From assembly GCF_040869045.1 (NCBI RefSeq), contig NC_090319.1, positions 304,346,998-304,410,997 on the forward strand: DNA of 64,000 nt, written 5' to 3'. The notes beneath the pieces were generated by a model that worked only from the letters and a program-made list of their open reading frames with translations, did no database searches and was not told where the DNA came from. Numbering within the stretch: position 1 is the first letter of the stretch; the number at the start of each line of letters is the position of its first letter. Source of the stretch: Eurosta solidaginis. Taxonomy: Eukaryota > Arthropoda > Insecta > Diptera > Tephritidae. The position numbers and the translations under genes were made by a program. Shown here piece after piece: positions 10,738 to 22,365 of this stretch.

Positions 10738-12049
10738 TTACTTACTTACTTACTTACTTAATTGGCGCTTAACCGTCTAAACGGTTATGGCCGTCCAACA
10801 AGGCGCGCCAGTCGCTCCTTCGCTCCGCCAACCGGCGCCAATTGGTCACACCAAGGGAGTTTAAATCGTTTTCCACCTGGTCCTTCCAACGGAGTGGGGG
10901 CCGCCCTCTACCTCTGCTTCCATAGGCGGGTTCCGATAGAAACACTTTCTTGGCCGGAGCATCATCTTTCATTCGCATAACATGGCCTAGCCAGCGCAGC
11001 CGCTGCGTTTTAATTCGCTGGACTATGTTGATGTCTGCGTATAGCTCGTACAGCTCATCATTAAATCTTCTTCGGTACTCGCCATCGCCAACGCGTAGAG
11101 GTCCATAAATCTTTCGAAGAACTTTTCTCTCGAACACTCCCAAAGCCGCTTCATCTGCTGTTGTCATGGTCCATGCTTCTGCCCCATATAGCAGGACGGG
11201 TACGATAGTGACTTGTAGAGTATGATTTTCGTTCGCCGAGAGAGGACTTTACTTTTCAAATGCCTACCTAGTCCAAAGTAGCATTTATTGGCAAGATTGA
11301 TTCTTCGCTGGATTTCAGTGCTGATGTTGTTGCTAATGTTGATGCTGGTTCCCAAATAAACGAAGTCTTTTACTATTTCGAAATTATGGCTGCCAACAGT
11401 AGCGTGGTTGCCAAGGCGCATATGCGCTGACTCTTTGCTCGATGACAGCAGGTACTTCGTTTTGTCCTCATTCACCATCAAACCCATCTTTACCGCTTCT
11501 TTTTCCAGCTTGGAGTAAGCAGAACTAACAGCGCGGGTGTTTAGGCCGATGATATCAATGTCATCAGCATATGCCAGTAATTGCACGCTTTTATAGTATA
11601 TTGTTCCAGTGCGGTTAAGTTCTGCAGCTAGTATAATTTTCTCCAGCATCAAATTAAAGAAATCGCACGATAGGGGGTCACCCTGTCTGAAACCTCGTTT
11701 AGTTTCGAACGGCTCGGAGAGGTCCTTCCCAATTCTGACTGAACTGATGGTGTTGCTCAACGTCATTTTGCACAGCCGTATAAGTTTTGCGGGGAAACCA
11801 AATTCAGACATAGCGGCATATAGGCAGCTCCTTTTCGTGCTGTCGAAGGCGGCTTTAAAGTCGACGAAGAGGTGGTGTGTGTCGATTCTCTTTTCACGGG
11901 TTTTTTCCAAGATTTGGCGCATTGTGAAAATCTGGTCGATGGTAGATTTACCAGGTCTGAAGCCGCACTGATAAGGTCCAATCAGCCGGTTCACGGTGGG
12001 CTTCAATCTTTCGCACAATACACTTGAAAGGACCTTATATGCGATATTA
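10738..12049 (-). mobile_element. RTE-clade LINE, 5'-truncated, with 14-bp target duplication
   Basis: It is flanked by perfect direct repeats AAAAGTTATCTACC (10724-10737 and 12050-12063). The element reads on the minus strand and ends in a short TAAG tandem run (10738-10760 on the plus strand), as RTE elements typically do. Only the 3' part of the reverse transcriptase is present, so the insertion was 5'-truncated. The sharp duplication and nearly open frame suggest recent insertion. Confidence 0.9.
10769..12018 (-). pseudogene. RTE reverse transcriptase, C-terminal part, one frameshift
   Basis: The first segment (12018 down to 11164, 284 codons) contains [17 protein letters not shown] and YADDIDIIG, so the catalytic aspartates are intact. 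The frame then shifts near 11204 (one base missing before CGTACCC) and continues as VPVLLYGAEAWTMTTADEAA, ALGVFERKVLRKIYGP and RLRWLGHVMRM. Loss of the N-terminal endonuclease through truncation makes it non-autonomous even without the shift. Confidence 0.88.
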
Positions 12050-12225
12050 AAAAGTTATCTACCAGCTATAGAAAATTTATTGATTTATTATCCAAGAGTT
12101 ACTGCGTGCTATGAATTTTTTTCTGGCAAAGTTATCGATCTGTTAGTTAAAAGTTTCTTTTTTCAATTCAATTCATCAATTTTCTATAAAAATTATTGTC
12201 GATTTTTCAATCGAAAAAGTTTTTG

Positions 12226-13210
12226 TTGAAAATGTATGGATATGCTATCGAAAAGTCATCGATTTACCCTCGATAATGTATTAATAATCTATTGAAAAAA
12301 TATCGTTATGTTTAAAAAAACTACTGAAATTTTTTATCAAAAAGTTATAGACTGGTTGACGAAAATTTATCGCTTTTATAGGAAAAACAAAAACAACTTT
12401 TCTCAGTTATTAATTTGTTAGAGAAAATGTATCCACTAAATATCGAAATTTTATCGTTATGTCGCAAAAATCTATAGATTTATTATCGATTTTTTTATGG
12501 AAAAAGGTCTTATTGAAAACTTATCGATTTGCTATCGAAAAGTAATCGATTTCCCATCGATAATGTATTAATAATCTATTGAAAAAATATCGTTATATTT
12601 AACCCTCAGATTAGCGGTGAATTAATTCAACACATCTTAGCGTTATCGTCTGGCCAGACGAAAGTTGACACTTTGAACGATATCCACAAATATTTAAACT
12701 TTGAAGAAAACTGTGATTAACTAGAAATACGTTTGACTTTTTATTGATAAATTTTGAAATTAATACGAACTATGAGGTCTTATAGACTTAAAAATATGTT
12801 CGTCTAGCCAGACGACAACGCTAAAGTGTGACATACTCAACATTGGTACAAAAAAAAAAACAATAAATAAAAAGAAAAAAATATCGGTTTCCGAATTATT
12901 ATAAAGACCGCCTCTAAACTTAAAAAGTCACTAAAAAGTCACTATTCACGATCGGGTGGGTAGGAGTAAAGCTATTCACGAAAATAAAGCCCTCTCGTCT
13001 GGCCAGACGCCACAATCTATCGGAGGGTTAAAAAAGCGATTGAACATTTTTTTATCAAAAAGTTACTGGTTGTCGAAAAGTTATCGCTTTATATAGAAAA
13101 GTTAAAAATAATAATTTTTCTCAGTTATCAACTTGTTAGAGAAAATGTATCCACTAATTATCGAAATGTTATCGTTATGACTCAAAAAGCTATAGATTTG
13201 TTATCGAAAA
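12226..13210. repeat. Tandem duplication of about 287 bp within the CGATA array
   Basis: 12226-12495 and 12513-13210 align after removing the insertion at 12599-13027. Shared landmarks include GATAATGTATTAATAATCTA, TTCTCAGTTAT and GAGAAAATGTATCCACTAA. The first copy preserves the pre-insertion site of the MITE in the second. Confidence 0.75.
12603..13027. mobile_element. piggyBac-like MITE flanked by TTAA
   Basis: A 425-bp element lies between TTAA at 12599-12602 and TTAA at 13028-13031. Its ends are CCCTCAGAT and, on the other strand, CCCTCCGAT. The tetranucleotide TTAA target and CCC-type ends are hallmarks of the piggyBac superfamily. It has no coding capacity. Internally it carries three copies of the palindrome CGTCTGGCCAGACG or a one-base variant (about 12647, 12801, 12996). 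The parallel repeat copy at 12297 shows the uninterrupted site. Confidence 0.8.
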
Positions 13211-13600
13211 TTACACATTTGTAATCGCAGTGTTACTTTTTATCGGATTTTTAACAATTTGTTAACGAAAAGTTGTCGAGTTGTTATCAGAAAGTTATTG
13301 ATTTGTTACAAAAAGTTATCGACTTCTTCCATCTGCCTTATCGATGTTTAATCTATTTACCAACAAAGACTAATCGGCTTGTTAAAACACAAATACCGAA
13401 ACTTCTACATATATGATATTGGTGACACGTCTGTAACCGGTCGATAACAAGGTGATAAGAAACCAATAAGAAGCCGATGACTCGACAATAACGAGCCGTC
13501 AACACATCGAAAGCTGGAAGTTAATAATTATGTATCGATAAAAACACGATAACAAGGCAATAACTTATCTATATCGTTTATTACCGATAAGAAACTGACG

Positions 13601-15015
13601 AACACCTTTTCAGAAATCTTGAAATTATTTGTTCCTTGTAAATATGCGCTTTTGTGAACTTTGCACAAGTTAGCCACACACTTGAATGCGGAGTTTTAAA
13701 ATAACTTCCGAGCGATATCTCACAATAGTTCGGTTATTAGTTCGATTGTCTATAAATAGTTATGTACGCAACATGAGGAACCCGACAGTTTTTGACAATT
13801 TTTCTTCAAAATCTCCCGCAGCACAGCACTGCACTCTTTCTTCTGTAGTAAGTACTATGACATATGCTTAGCTGCCTTATGCTCGTTGCTACCAACAAAA
13901 CTCGGCTACATTCCTTTTCTTACTTAGATGTATGTTTTTGTAGCGCTGTCAACAGCAGCAGGCAACAGCTACGAAGCTCTATTCCACAATCAGTATGACA
14001 CTTTAAAGACCTACTTAAAGATATTCTCGTTTATTTAAGTAAAAAGGCGCAAAAACTTGATGTAACCATTTGTGATTGATTTGCTGATGATCATCATGAT
14101 TAACTGATTGAAAGATCGTCTCTCTTTCTTCTCCCCACCTATGATGATGCTATTTCTGGAACATGCTACATAAATATTTCTATTCTATGCAACAGCATTG
14201 TAGCACAAATATGCCTAAAGAGTCTGACACTTGTTCGTCAATTTCAACGTGTGCTGCACCGATCGCACCATTCGATTGTCGCTCAACATATAGACCTAAC
14301 AATTACTGCGCTAGCAAACCCTCCTTATGCAGCTTCTTTTTTTTTTCAAAGTCGATTGTCTTACTTTTCTAATTCTTAAGCTAGAAGCTGCTAGCTCATC
14401 TTTTTTTTCCTATGTTGGTGTCAGCCAATGTCGGCTGCTCAATGAATGGTATCTAAACGCGTTTAACAACAATTTTGCTGCTGCGCCGGTGGGAAGCTTA
14501 TGGGGTGAAAATCGCTCATTATGGAAGTAATAAAATAAATACTACCAGTAATTATGTGTATTTGTACTCAATTACATACAAACATCCCCATCAATGCGGC
14601 GGAGAAATGTTAAGGAATGCTAGAAAAAGAAAACAATTAATGGCATAAATACTTTTATATTCTTAGGTGGCGACATTTAAAGATCTAAAAAAAGGATTGT
14701 AGCATTTTTCTGCAGAGCTTTTCTAGGTTATAAGCGCCATAGTTGTAAATATGTATTTAATTATAGAAGTAGAAATTCATATACCTATACAGTGGCATGC
14801 AAGTGCAAGTGTTTCAAGATTTATCAAGAGAATGATTCAAGAAACGTACTTTTGCTTGGAAAATAGAACTTATGTGTCTAGTATGTAGACTAAGCTGTAC
14901 GCAGTTCTAGAAAAGTGATCGTTAATACAACTTATTTTGAGAGAGCCTCAGTCGATTTATCTCAGCAAGTATTTCTGCGGTATATCTAATAATTGGTAGA
15001 GTGATCTCATATAGT
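13601..15015. other. Unique intron sequence
   Basis: No repeat or gene recognised. Moderately AT-rich; possible regulatory DNA, but no motif cluster that I would defend. Confidence 0.45.
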
Positions 15016-15850
15016 TGAGTGAGATGCGTGGGTGCATTAGAAAGAGAGGGAAGCACAGTGAGCATGCGGGAAAAATATAACAGAAAGGAGAGAAAAAAGT
15101 AGGACGAAGAGTGGGCGAATAAAGGCGGAAAGCTTTTAAAATAGAGGTAGGACAGTATTTCTGAAGATTAGTTAAATGTATCTTGAAGATAAAATAGTAC
15201 TACTTTTGGGGGAGTGGAAGTTGCCACATCCTTATCAGGAAAAAATGCTTCTAATAGTTGAGGGACCTATCTAATGACTGGAACATATATATGGTCGAGA
15301 TGAACGAGATTGGTAATCGAAAAGCTAAGTAAAGAAGATGTGGAGAGGAAGTCTTGGACAAGACGAAAAAAAAAATAAACTAAAGAGATGGAAAAGAAAA
15401 GAGAGGAGTATTTCAAACTAGATTAATTCCATTATTTGGTCAGAACGGCGTATGTCGGTTCTGTAGATGAAATATTAAGCAATTTTTTTAAATTGCGCTG
15501 TGCACGACTCTTGGGTAGGGACAGAAGAGCGGGAAAATGGGGAGAGGTAGAAGAAGAGGTGGTGTGAAAATGAGATATATGAGAAAGAAATACGAAAGGA
15601 AAGGTATTGGAGAGGAATTTAAATTGGAACGGGTATGCGGACAAAGAAGGGAGTAGACTCAGGAAGACAGAATTAGGAGGGCGACGAATAAATGGATTAA
15701 GGCTTAATAAGAAGGGAAAGATGAAGAAAATTTGTGGAGAAGAATAGCTGAAAGGATAGAAAGGTGAAGACGGAAAGGAAGATGCGATGAGAACTAAGAA
15801 GGGGAAGTGCAATTGGAAGAGAATGAAAATCGAAAACGGATGCGTAGGAG
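15016..15850. repeat. Purine-rich strand-asymmetric tract
   Basis: The plus strand is dominated by GA/GAA/GGA runs for about 800 bp, so the minus strand is polypyrimidine. A 126-codon minus-strand frame (15432-15812) rich in Phe, Ser, Pro and Leu is a by-product of this composition. Confidence 0.6.
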
Positions 15851-15856
15851 TGGTGG

Positions 15857-16265
15857 GTTAGGGGGCCTAGAATATACCCGCGGTATAAATGCCTGTCGTA
15901 AGAGGCGAATAAAATACCAAATTTATTCAAAGAGTTGTGTAGCGCAACCCGCTCAATGGGTTTCCAGCGCAATATATAGCTTCTCCAACCCAATTTTCAA
16001 CCTCACCGAGCCGTGGCAAATCCTGTTTCATTAACAGCCGGGGCTCTGACGACTCCGAACTCCTGATGAATCTAAGGGGTGAGAGGGCGGTATGGCCTAG
16101 AAGGTTTCATGTGGTCATACCAAATCGTTCCCGAGATGGTCGGGCTAGTACCTTTATGGTGTTTGTTACCGGAACGTACCGGATCTTCATCCGGTAAAGG
16201 ACCATCAACATCGGTAACACTCCCCAAGGTCTTCGGGGAGTATCCTAATCGCTACAACAACAACA
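15857..16265 (+). mobile_element. SINE-like retroelement, copy 2, with 11-bp target duplication
   Basis: 409 bp flanked by AGGAGTGGTGG (15846-15856 and 16266-16276). It has the same head and tail as the copy at 4195: GTTAGGGGGCCTAGAATATA at the 5' end, CCCCAAGGTCTTCGGGGAGT near the 3' end and a TACAACAACAACAA tail. It inserted into the purine-rich tract. Confidence 0.85.
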
Positions 16266-16276
16266 AGGAGTGGTGG

Positions 16277-16810
16277 AAGATACGGAATATAAGGGAAGTG
16301 AGTAGAAGAGGAGAATAGGGGCGACAAAGCAGGAAGCTGGAAAGGTGAAGTGCCAACTGAATAAAGGGCGAAAACGGAAACTTATTGGAAAAATATGGGT
16401 AAAATTAGTAAGGAAAAAGAGTAGAATAGGAAAAATTTGTCAATTTCAATCCATTTTGATACGATATATGCAGACTTGTCTTTGACGATGCTAAACAGGA
16501 TATTTACTTCATCGCATTGAAAGCGCCAAGCTCATTTTTTTCGCAGCGTTCTGCTCTGCCGGATAAAAAAACTTCCGGGGGTTCGTTGTAGTGGCAAAAT
16601 GAAGGTCAGGACGAGACGTTCGTTCACCGGCGTCAACCGAACCTTTGTTTGTCTCTTTGGCCACTGAGTTTAACGTGCCACAGTCTAATGGTAATATGTA
16701 TATGCATCCACATTAGTGGAAGGAACATTCAATGCACCTGCCTTCAAATCGTACATATTTAAAAGTTTTCCATTGACGCCACTAAAAAAGGGTTTGTGAG
16801 ATTAAACTAC
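16277..16810. other. No recognisable feature
   Basis: The first part continues the purine-rich tract. The remainder is ordinary intron sequence. Confidence 0.45.
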
Positions 16811-17173
16811 AATAAAAAAAATACTTGGCACGGCTTACTTCTGAGGAGATTTAGGCCGAGCTTCTCTTTCAATTTGCTCCTTTTCATTTTCCCTACTACA
16901 AATTGGCCGGACGGGACCTACATGTTTTATGCCGACTCCGCGTGGCATCAGCAAGGTGAATGAATTTTCACTGAGAAGCTTTTCATTGCCGAAATATATT
17001 GGAAGTGTTTGTCAAATCACTTCCAAGGGGCGACCCCGATAGGAAAATCTTTTTTTTTTCTAATTTAAAAAACTTGTTTCTAAATTTTAAAATTACTTTG
17101 CGCGAGAGTTGAACCCAGGAGCCTCGGTGGAGTAGACGGAGAATGCTACCAGCACGCAACGGCGGTCGTCACG
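16811..17173 (-). mobile_element. tRNA-derived SINE, second copy
   Basis: Minus strand: box B GGGTTCAACTCTCG (complement of 17103-17116), a box A-like region near 17144-17158, and body blocks shared with 5134-5513 (ACATGTAGGTCCCGTCC, GAGAAGCTCGGCC). The 3' end is the T-rich (plus-strand A-rich) tract near 16811-16825. Confidence 0.75.
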
Positions 17174-17339
17174 GCTTGACCGATTTTCATGAAATTTTCA
17201 GGACATAATAAGTACGTTTGAGAATCGGAGCTTATCTGTTTTTAATACCCCAAAATGGTAAGGGTGGTCCACCCATTTATATATTTTTTTTTTAATTGTT
17301 GGTTTTTATTTTTTGTTTTTAACAGCGTTCAAAAACACA

Positions 17340-17600
17340 TACAATACGGGGACTGAACTGGGACTGGAGCTGGGACTGGGAATAAGGGATGGAGAAGATC
17401 AAAAAGAACTAGAGGGAAGAAGAACGAGGGAAGGAGAAAGAGACTAAGAAAGAGATAGAGTTAGACAAAGATAAAGAGATAGGAATAGAGCGGGGCAGAG
17501 GAAGCTAGAGAGAAAAGAAGGGAACGAAAAGGCGGAGAGGGAAAAAGAGACGCGCAGAGAGGAGTGAAATATAAAGACTGATACGAGAAAGGGGGAGGAG
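17340..17600. repeat. Second purine-rich tract
   Basis: A GGGACTGGA-type run opens at about 17348, then GAGA-rich sequence continues to about 17600 with almost no pyrimidines on the plus strand. Confidence 0.6.
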
Positions 17601-18204
17601 TATGATGTAAAAACGTTTTAAAAGCTATGCATATAGACCAAAGTTAGGGCAGAGCAGCTTCTGCCAGGAACAAATCTGTAAAACGAAGTCTATAGCTAGA
17701 AAAGCCTTGAGTATATGATCCGAAATCGCGTGTACCTTTTTATTTTAAGAAATAATAAAAAAATAAAATAAAGTGAGACGCGAAAATTTTAGCGGCACAC
17801 TTTTACCAAAAAAAAATATTTTTTTTAAAAAGGGTCAAATGGGACCCGCATACTACACGAAGGGTGAAAGCTGTAAAATTTTTGCGATGAACTTGAAATG
17901 TCTATTAGTTCTTGCCTTTGTTTCGGAGCAGAACGAAAATGACGTATTCAGATTACTATACAAAACCGATTTTTCTTAAATAATGGAGGAAAAATATATA
18001 TTCAAGGAAAGAGTTTAGATTTTCAAGGAAACTAAACTGAGAGTACCGATTTTGGAGCAGTTTACGCTGCCGAATACAAAGTCCTCAAAAAAAATTTTTG
18101 TTTAAGGAAAAAAATTGTTTTTTAAGTAAATACACAACCAAGAGCTAATAAGTACTGACTCTTGTCTCGTTGTCAGCCGGTCGATATCCTTACGAATTGA
18201 CGTG
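17601..18204. other. No recognisable feature
   Basis: AT-rich intron sequence. Confidence 0.45.
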
Positions 18205-18600
18205 GTCCCCAGCGGGTTAGGGGGCTTAAAATATACCCGCGGTAGGTATACCTGTCGTAAGAGGCCACTAAAATACCAAATTGATTCAAGGACTTGCCAG
18301 CGCTATATATAGCTTCTCAAATTGTCAACCTCACCTACCCGTGGCGAACCCTGTTTCATTACCAGCCCAGGATTTGACGACTCCGAGCTCCTGATGGATC
18401 TAGCGGGCTGGAGGGTGGGATAGCCTAGAAGGTTTCATGTGGTCATACCAAATCGTTCCCGAGATGGTCGGGGTAGTACCTTTATTCTGCTTGTTACCGG
18501 AACGTACCGCATCTGCATCCGGCAAGGGACCATCATCACCGAAACACTCCCCAAGGCCTTCGGGGAGTGTTCTTATCGCTACAACAACAGCTACAACAAT
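18205..18600 (+). mobile_element. SINE-like retroelement, copy 3
   Basis: Same family as 4195 and 15857, full length from GCGGGTTAGGGGGCTTAAAA to a CTACAACAACAGCTACAACA tail. The flanks are only loosely similar (GAATTGACGT / AAATCGACGT), so the target duplication has decayed or is not real. Confidence 0.75.
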
Positions 18601-19810
18601 AAATCGACGTATACGGGTCGTTTTATTTTATATGCAGCTGCATTATCCGTTCGTAACAATGATTTGTCAAATACATATAAACATGAATATTCTTACTAGC
18701 TTATCCCGTCTAATATATAGGCCCGCAGTTCGTCTTACCTTCCATTCGTTACACTGTTTAAGTTTAATATTCCGTGTAATTCAAGGTGACACATATTTAT
18801 TGGAATCCAAGAAAATACAAGATCGTTTATATTTCCAAAACATTTTAGTGACATGTAATCGTTAATTCACCATGGAAACATTACCTTGGGCACAAAATAA
18901 AAGAGGCAAAATATAACCATAAAACGCTGCAGACGTAAAATGCGAATAAAGTTTTGGAAGGCATTAAAGATGTTCTATCCAAAATAAATAATACTTAATT
19001 ATGATTCTTGACTTGTTAATATTTAATGTCATGGCTGCAAGTAATTATATCTTTGTCAGTACATGACAGATACACAGAATGTCAAGAAGAAGCATGTTAC
19101 AATGTTGCATTTATCAAATTACAATCTACAACAACTATTACGCGCAACATACATTGTAAATATATTTAAACATCGTGCGACACAATTTTAGCAACAAATT
19201 CTGCATGACATATTCTTTGTTTTCTTGATTTTGAAATTTCAAAAGGTCGGCGCATAATTGAGATTAATATTTTATCAAGTTTCATGTCACGATCCTGTGT
19301 TGCTACCCGTAATACATAAATATGCTTCATTAAATTTGTTCTTGGGTTTTTTTTTATTGTTGTTGTCTATGGTCTATTCTTGGTTAGAAAAACCGACTTG
19401 TGCTTGAGTTTCAGCGTATTTTCACACTCTGCATTCTAAAAATACTATTTTGTTTCTTTGCATTCGCTCGCGTTTCAACCCACGCACGTGGTGTCGCGCT
19501 TCGGCTGTGGTCCGTTTGATTTTACCTTAACTTGAATTAATTAAGCCGCAAGGGGCAGTTCGAGCTGTTGCAAGCTTTAAGCGTTTCTCGTAGGTAATAC
19601 GATTATTTGCGATTATTACGAAAACGTGTTGCCCAGTTAACTAAAGATAACAAACCAACAAAAAAAAACAAAAATATATTTAGAAATTATTAAATAAAAA
19701 TTGCGAACTGAGTACAAATAAATCTGAAATAAATGTATTTTTTTAATTAAAGGTAAATATGGTGCGATGGTCGGCCACCCGCCAAAGTATTGGCAATGTG
19801 CACATTGCAT
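18601..19810. other. Unique intron island
   Basis: No repeat recognised. A locally GC-richer patch at 19450-19570 contains ACGCACGTGGTGTCGCGCTT with an E-box (CACGTG). Candidate regulatory DNA, weakly supported. Confidence 0.35.
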
Positions 19811-20078
19811 TAGGGTGGCCCTCAAAAAAAATAGTTTCTAATTTCAACTTTTCACCATATTCCAAAATTTAGATTTTATTCATGATTTCGATGAGATACG
19901 AAAAATTTGGTAAAGTTTTAAGTAACGATCCTTTAGTAGGGAGAGGCGGAACTGAGTTCCTGTTTTATCTTCCTAAGGTAGAATAAAGTGGACTGAGCTT
20001 ATAATCAGTTAAGAAAGTTGTTCAGCCATTGAGATATGCCAGATACTGATCAAGCTACTTATTGGCAAAAACCACCCT
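19811..20078. mobile_element. Candidate MITE with TAGGGTGG ends
   Basis: The left end is TAGGGTGGCCCTCAAAAA. The right end is the inverse of TAGGGTGGTTTTTGCC. The element is about 270 bp, non-coding and AT-rich. No clear target duplication, so the superfamily cannot be assigned. Confidence 0.4.
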
Positions 20079-20284
20079 ATTTCAGAATGTACACTAAATA
20101 AATACTTGTGGAGGAACGTGCACACATTGGATATATCTATCAAAACATACCTGCATTTGTGTCTGCGAACTATAAATGCACTTCAACAAGGGACATATAT
20201 TATTGCCCGTGGCGGGCATGCCTAGCGCAAGTGATATCTGAAACCCAGGCACTCGGAGGTTGGAGGGGCGAAAAATCATTTTCA

Positions 20285-20395
20285 ATACATTCTGGGTAGT
20301 AAAGAAGCGTGCAGAATCAGGCAGAGGACTTTCCATATCCGCAACACTCACAAAGCCCTCGGGGACTGTCTTCGGTTAGAGTAACAAGGGACACT
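20285..20395 (+). mobile_element. 3' fragment of the SINE-like element
   Basis: Resembles the final 100 bp of the 4195/15857 family: a GGACTTTCCATATCCGCAAC segment, then AAGCCCTCGGGGACTGT and a degenerate CAA-type end. Strongly diverged. Confidence 0.35.
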
Positions 20396-20579
20396 TTAAA
20401 TGCGAAACGAATGCTAACATCGGATCAGAACGAAATATACCCCTGAATACGGCCCAACTCCAAAACCAACTTTTCAGGTAACCAAAGAAGCATTATTAGT
20501 TCATTTCCTTCTTCGTGTTTAATATAAATAGAGGTTCCCCAATGGTTGTAGGTATAATAGTTATGGGCTGGTCGAGAAG

Positions 20580-20905
20580 AGTTTCGTTGGCTTCTTATCG
20601 ATAATAGCCGATACCGACAAATTATCGTACTATCGCCGTCGATAACAAATCATTAACACGATAATGGAAAATTGGTAAGAATCCGATAACAAATAACTTT
20701 TCGATAATAAAACGATAACTTTTTGATAACCAATCGGTAGCAGGAAGATAGCAAATTTGTAAGAGTGCGATAACAAAGCCACAACTAAACAAATCGATTT
20801 TTTGTTAGCATATCGAGAACTTGTCAATTAATCTTCGATAACTTTGCAGTAACAAATCAATAACTTTTCGGAATTAAATTGAGAACTTTTCTTAAACGAA
20901 TTAAT
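20580..20905. repeat. CGATA/TATCG-rich block, second locus
   Basis: Repeated phrases like CGATAACTTTTCGATAATAA and GATAACAAATCATTAACACG. Same texture as 10620-13600. Confidence 0.6.
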
Positions 20906-21193
20906 AAAATGCCAATAACATACTGGACAGTAGGGCACTGCACTCGATTACTAAACGGTAGACGTTTCACTCTGCTTGGTAGAAATCAAAAGGAGTAAGG
21001 GGTTTCAAATGAAACATCAAGTAGAGAGGGTGCGGAAAAAAGCACAGGGCTACAAAATTGCTAGGTTAGGTTAGGTTAGAGTGGCTGCCTCCGCTGTCCG
21101 AGCAGAGACTCACGTAGGCCGTTGTGGCCCGTTGTGCTACCACGCGGGGGGGCCCCTATTTCCTGTTACCCTACTTTCGAAGAAGAAGAAAGT

Positions 21194-22066
21194 TTAGACC
21201 CCAGTGTGGTTAAACCAGCGCGTTTGCCTAATGAAGCGCAAGATGTCGTTTGGGTTCATAGATTCAAGCTCCGCAAGGCACCCAAAAGAGTGTCTGTGGA
21301 GGCATTGGTACCTGGTTTTTGACAGTGCGGGACAGTGGCACAGATAGTGCTCAACGCTTTCTATCTCCTCCCCGTCCCTACAGCTGCGGCAGAAGTCATT
21401 TGTCTGCAGGCCCATATAGGAACCGTGAGTGCCCATGAGACCGTTACCTGTAAAAAGGCCCACTAGTGGGCTTATAGAGATACGGTTTAATAATATCACT
21501 GATCGCGATCTCTTTTGATCCAGCTTAGGCCAGATTTACTTGGATATACTACATGTAGGTTCCCTCGCCCATTAGGCGTTTGCCTGATCCGTGAAAAGAG
21601 ATCGCAAGTGGTATTTGCAAGTGTTTAGAGGAGGGCTGGCACAATCAGCGGAGGTTATTGTTTGCAAGTTGGTGCCTTCCCTAGCTAGCTCATCCGCGGC
21701 GCAGTTTCCTGAGATGTCACAGTGGCCAGGAACCCATATTATGCTTAGATTGCAATTTTCATCTAGTTTGTTGAGGGTTTCTCTGCACTTCAATGCCACT
21801 AGTGACGAGGTGTTACTGCATTGCAGGGATTTTATGGTAGCTTGGCTGTCAGAGAAAATTGAAATAGAATTGGTCACATGCAGGTTAGCAAGATAGCGGG
21901 CTGCTTCCCAGATAGCTATGAGTTCAGCCTGAAAAACACTGCAGTAAACGGGTAGGCGAAAGCTCTCGCTTAGATTGAGCTTCTCCGAGAATATTCTGCT
22001 GCCGACTCTGTTGTTTAGTTTAGAGCCATATGTAAAAACGGAGATTTCGTGTGATCCCGGCTCCAC
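21194..22066 (-). pseudogene. Loa-type ORF2: RNase H and C-terminal Cys/His region
   Basis: RNase H spans 22066 to about 21620: VFTYGSKLNNR, FQAELIAIWEA, IFSDSQATIKSL and GNCAADELAREG. The first catalytic position, normally TDGS, is TYGS (GAT to TAT), so the enzyme is dead even where the frame is open. The C-terminal segment (21499-21194) has FCRSCRDGEEIESVEHYLCH, a zinc-binding motif of this group. Confidence 0.85.
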
Positions 22067-22365
22067 GCCGTTTGCTCACTCGTTCCTCTCTGGGATTCTT
22101 GTGGAAAATTTGTTGTCCCAGCAAGTGGGCGATGTTGTATGGTCCAATTTCAAGAAGGTTTCGGGGACTTGCTTCAGGATCCGGGTGTGACCAAACCTGC
22201 AGTCCATCCATGGTTCGATAGCGTTGAGCCTTGCCGCGTTGCAGGAAGCACAGTATCTACCATATAGATCAGTTGGGAGAAGGAATAATATGGTTTCAAG
22301 AGCTTTGGTGGGAGTGGAGGGAAGGGCACCGCTGGTGAGCATCGCCGCCATCATCTGCACTCTCG

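Larger units (their letters stand above)
10620..13600. repeat. Degenerate TATCG/CGATA-rich array, interrupted by two insertions
   Basis: Variants of AAAAGTTATCGATTTGTTAT recur every 10-30 bp on both orientations, giving dense TATCG/CGATA motifs. The array is split by an RTE LINE (10738-12049) and a piggyBac-like MITE (12603-13027). CGATA is the core recognised by the fly insulator protein BEAF-32, and TATCGATA, present near 13532, is the DRE bound by DREF. Binding here is only an inference. Similar blocks lie at 20580-20905 and 50680-51000. Confidence 0.65.

Noticed and set aside
15432..15812. 126-codon minus-strand protein
   Set aside because: A polypyrimidine artefact of the purine-rich plus strand; low complexity and no domain.
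18195..18610. Target duplication for the third SINE-like copy
   Set aside because: GAATTGACGT versus AAATCGACGT differ too much to claim.
21064..21078. TTAGG repeats suggesting an internal telomere tract
   Set aside because: Only three units, exactly at the 3' edge of a LINE with target duplication. Higher flies lack TTAGG telomeres. It is the retrotransposon tail.
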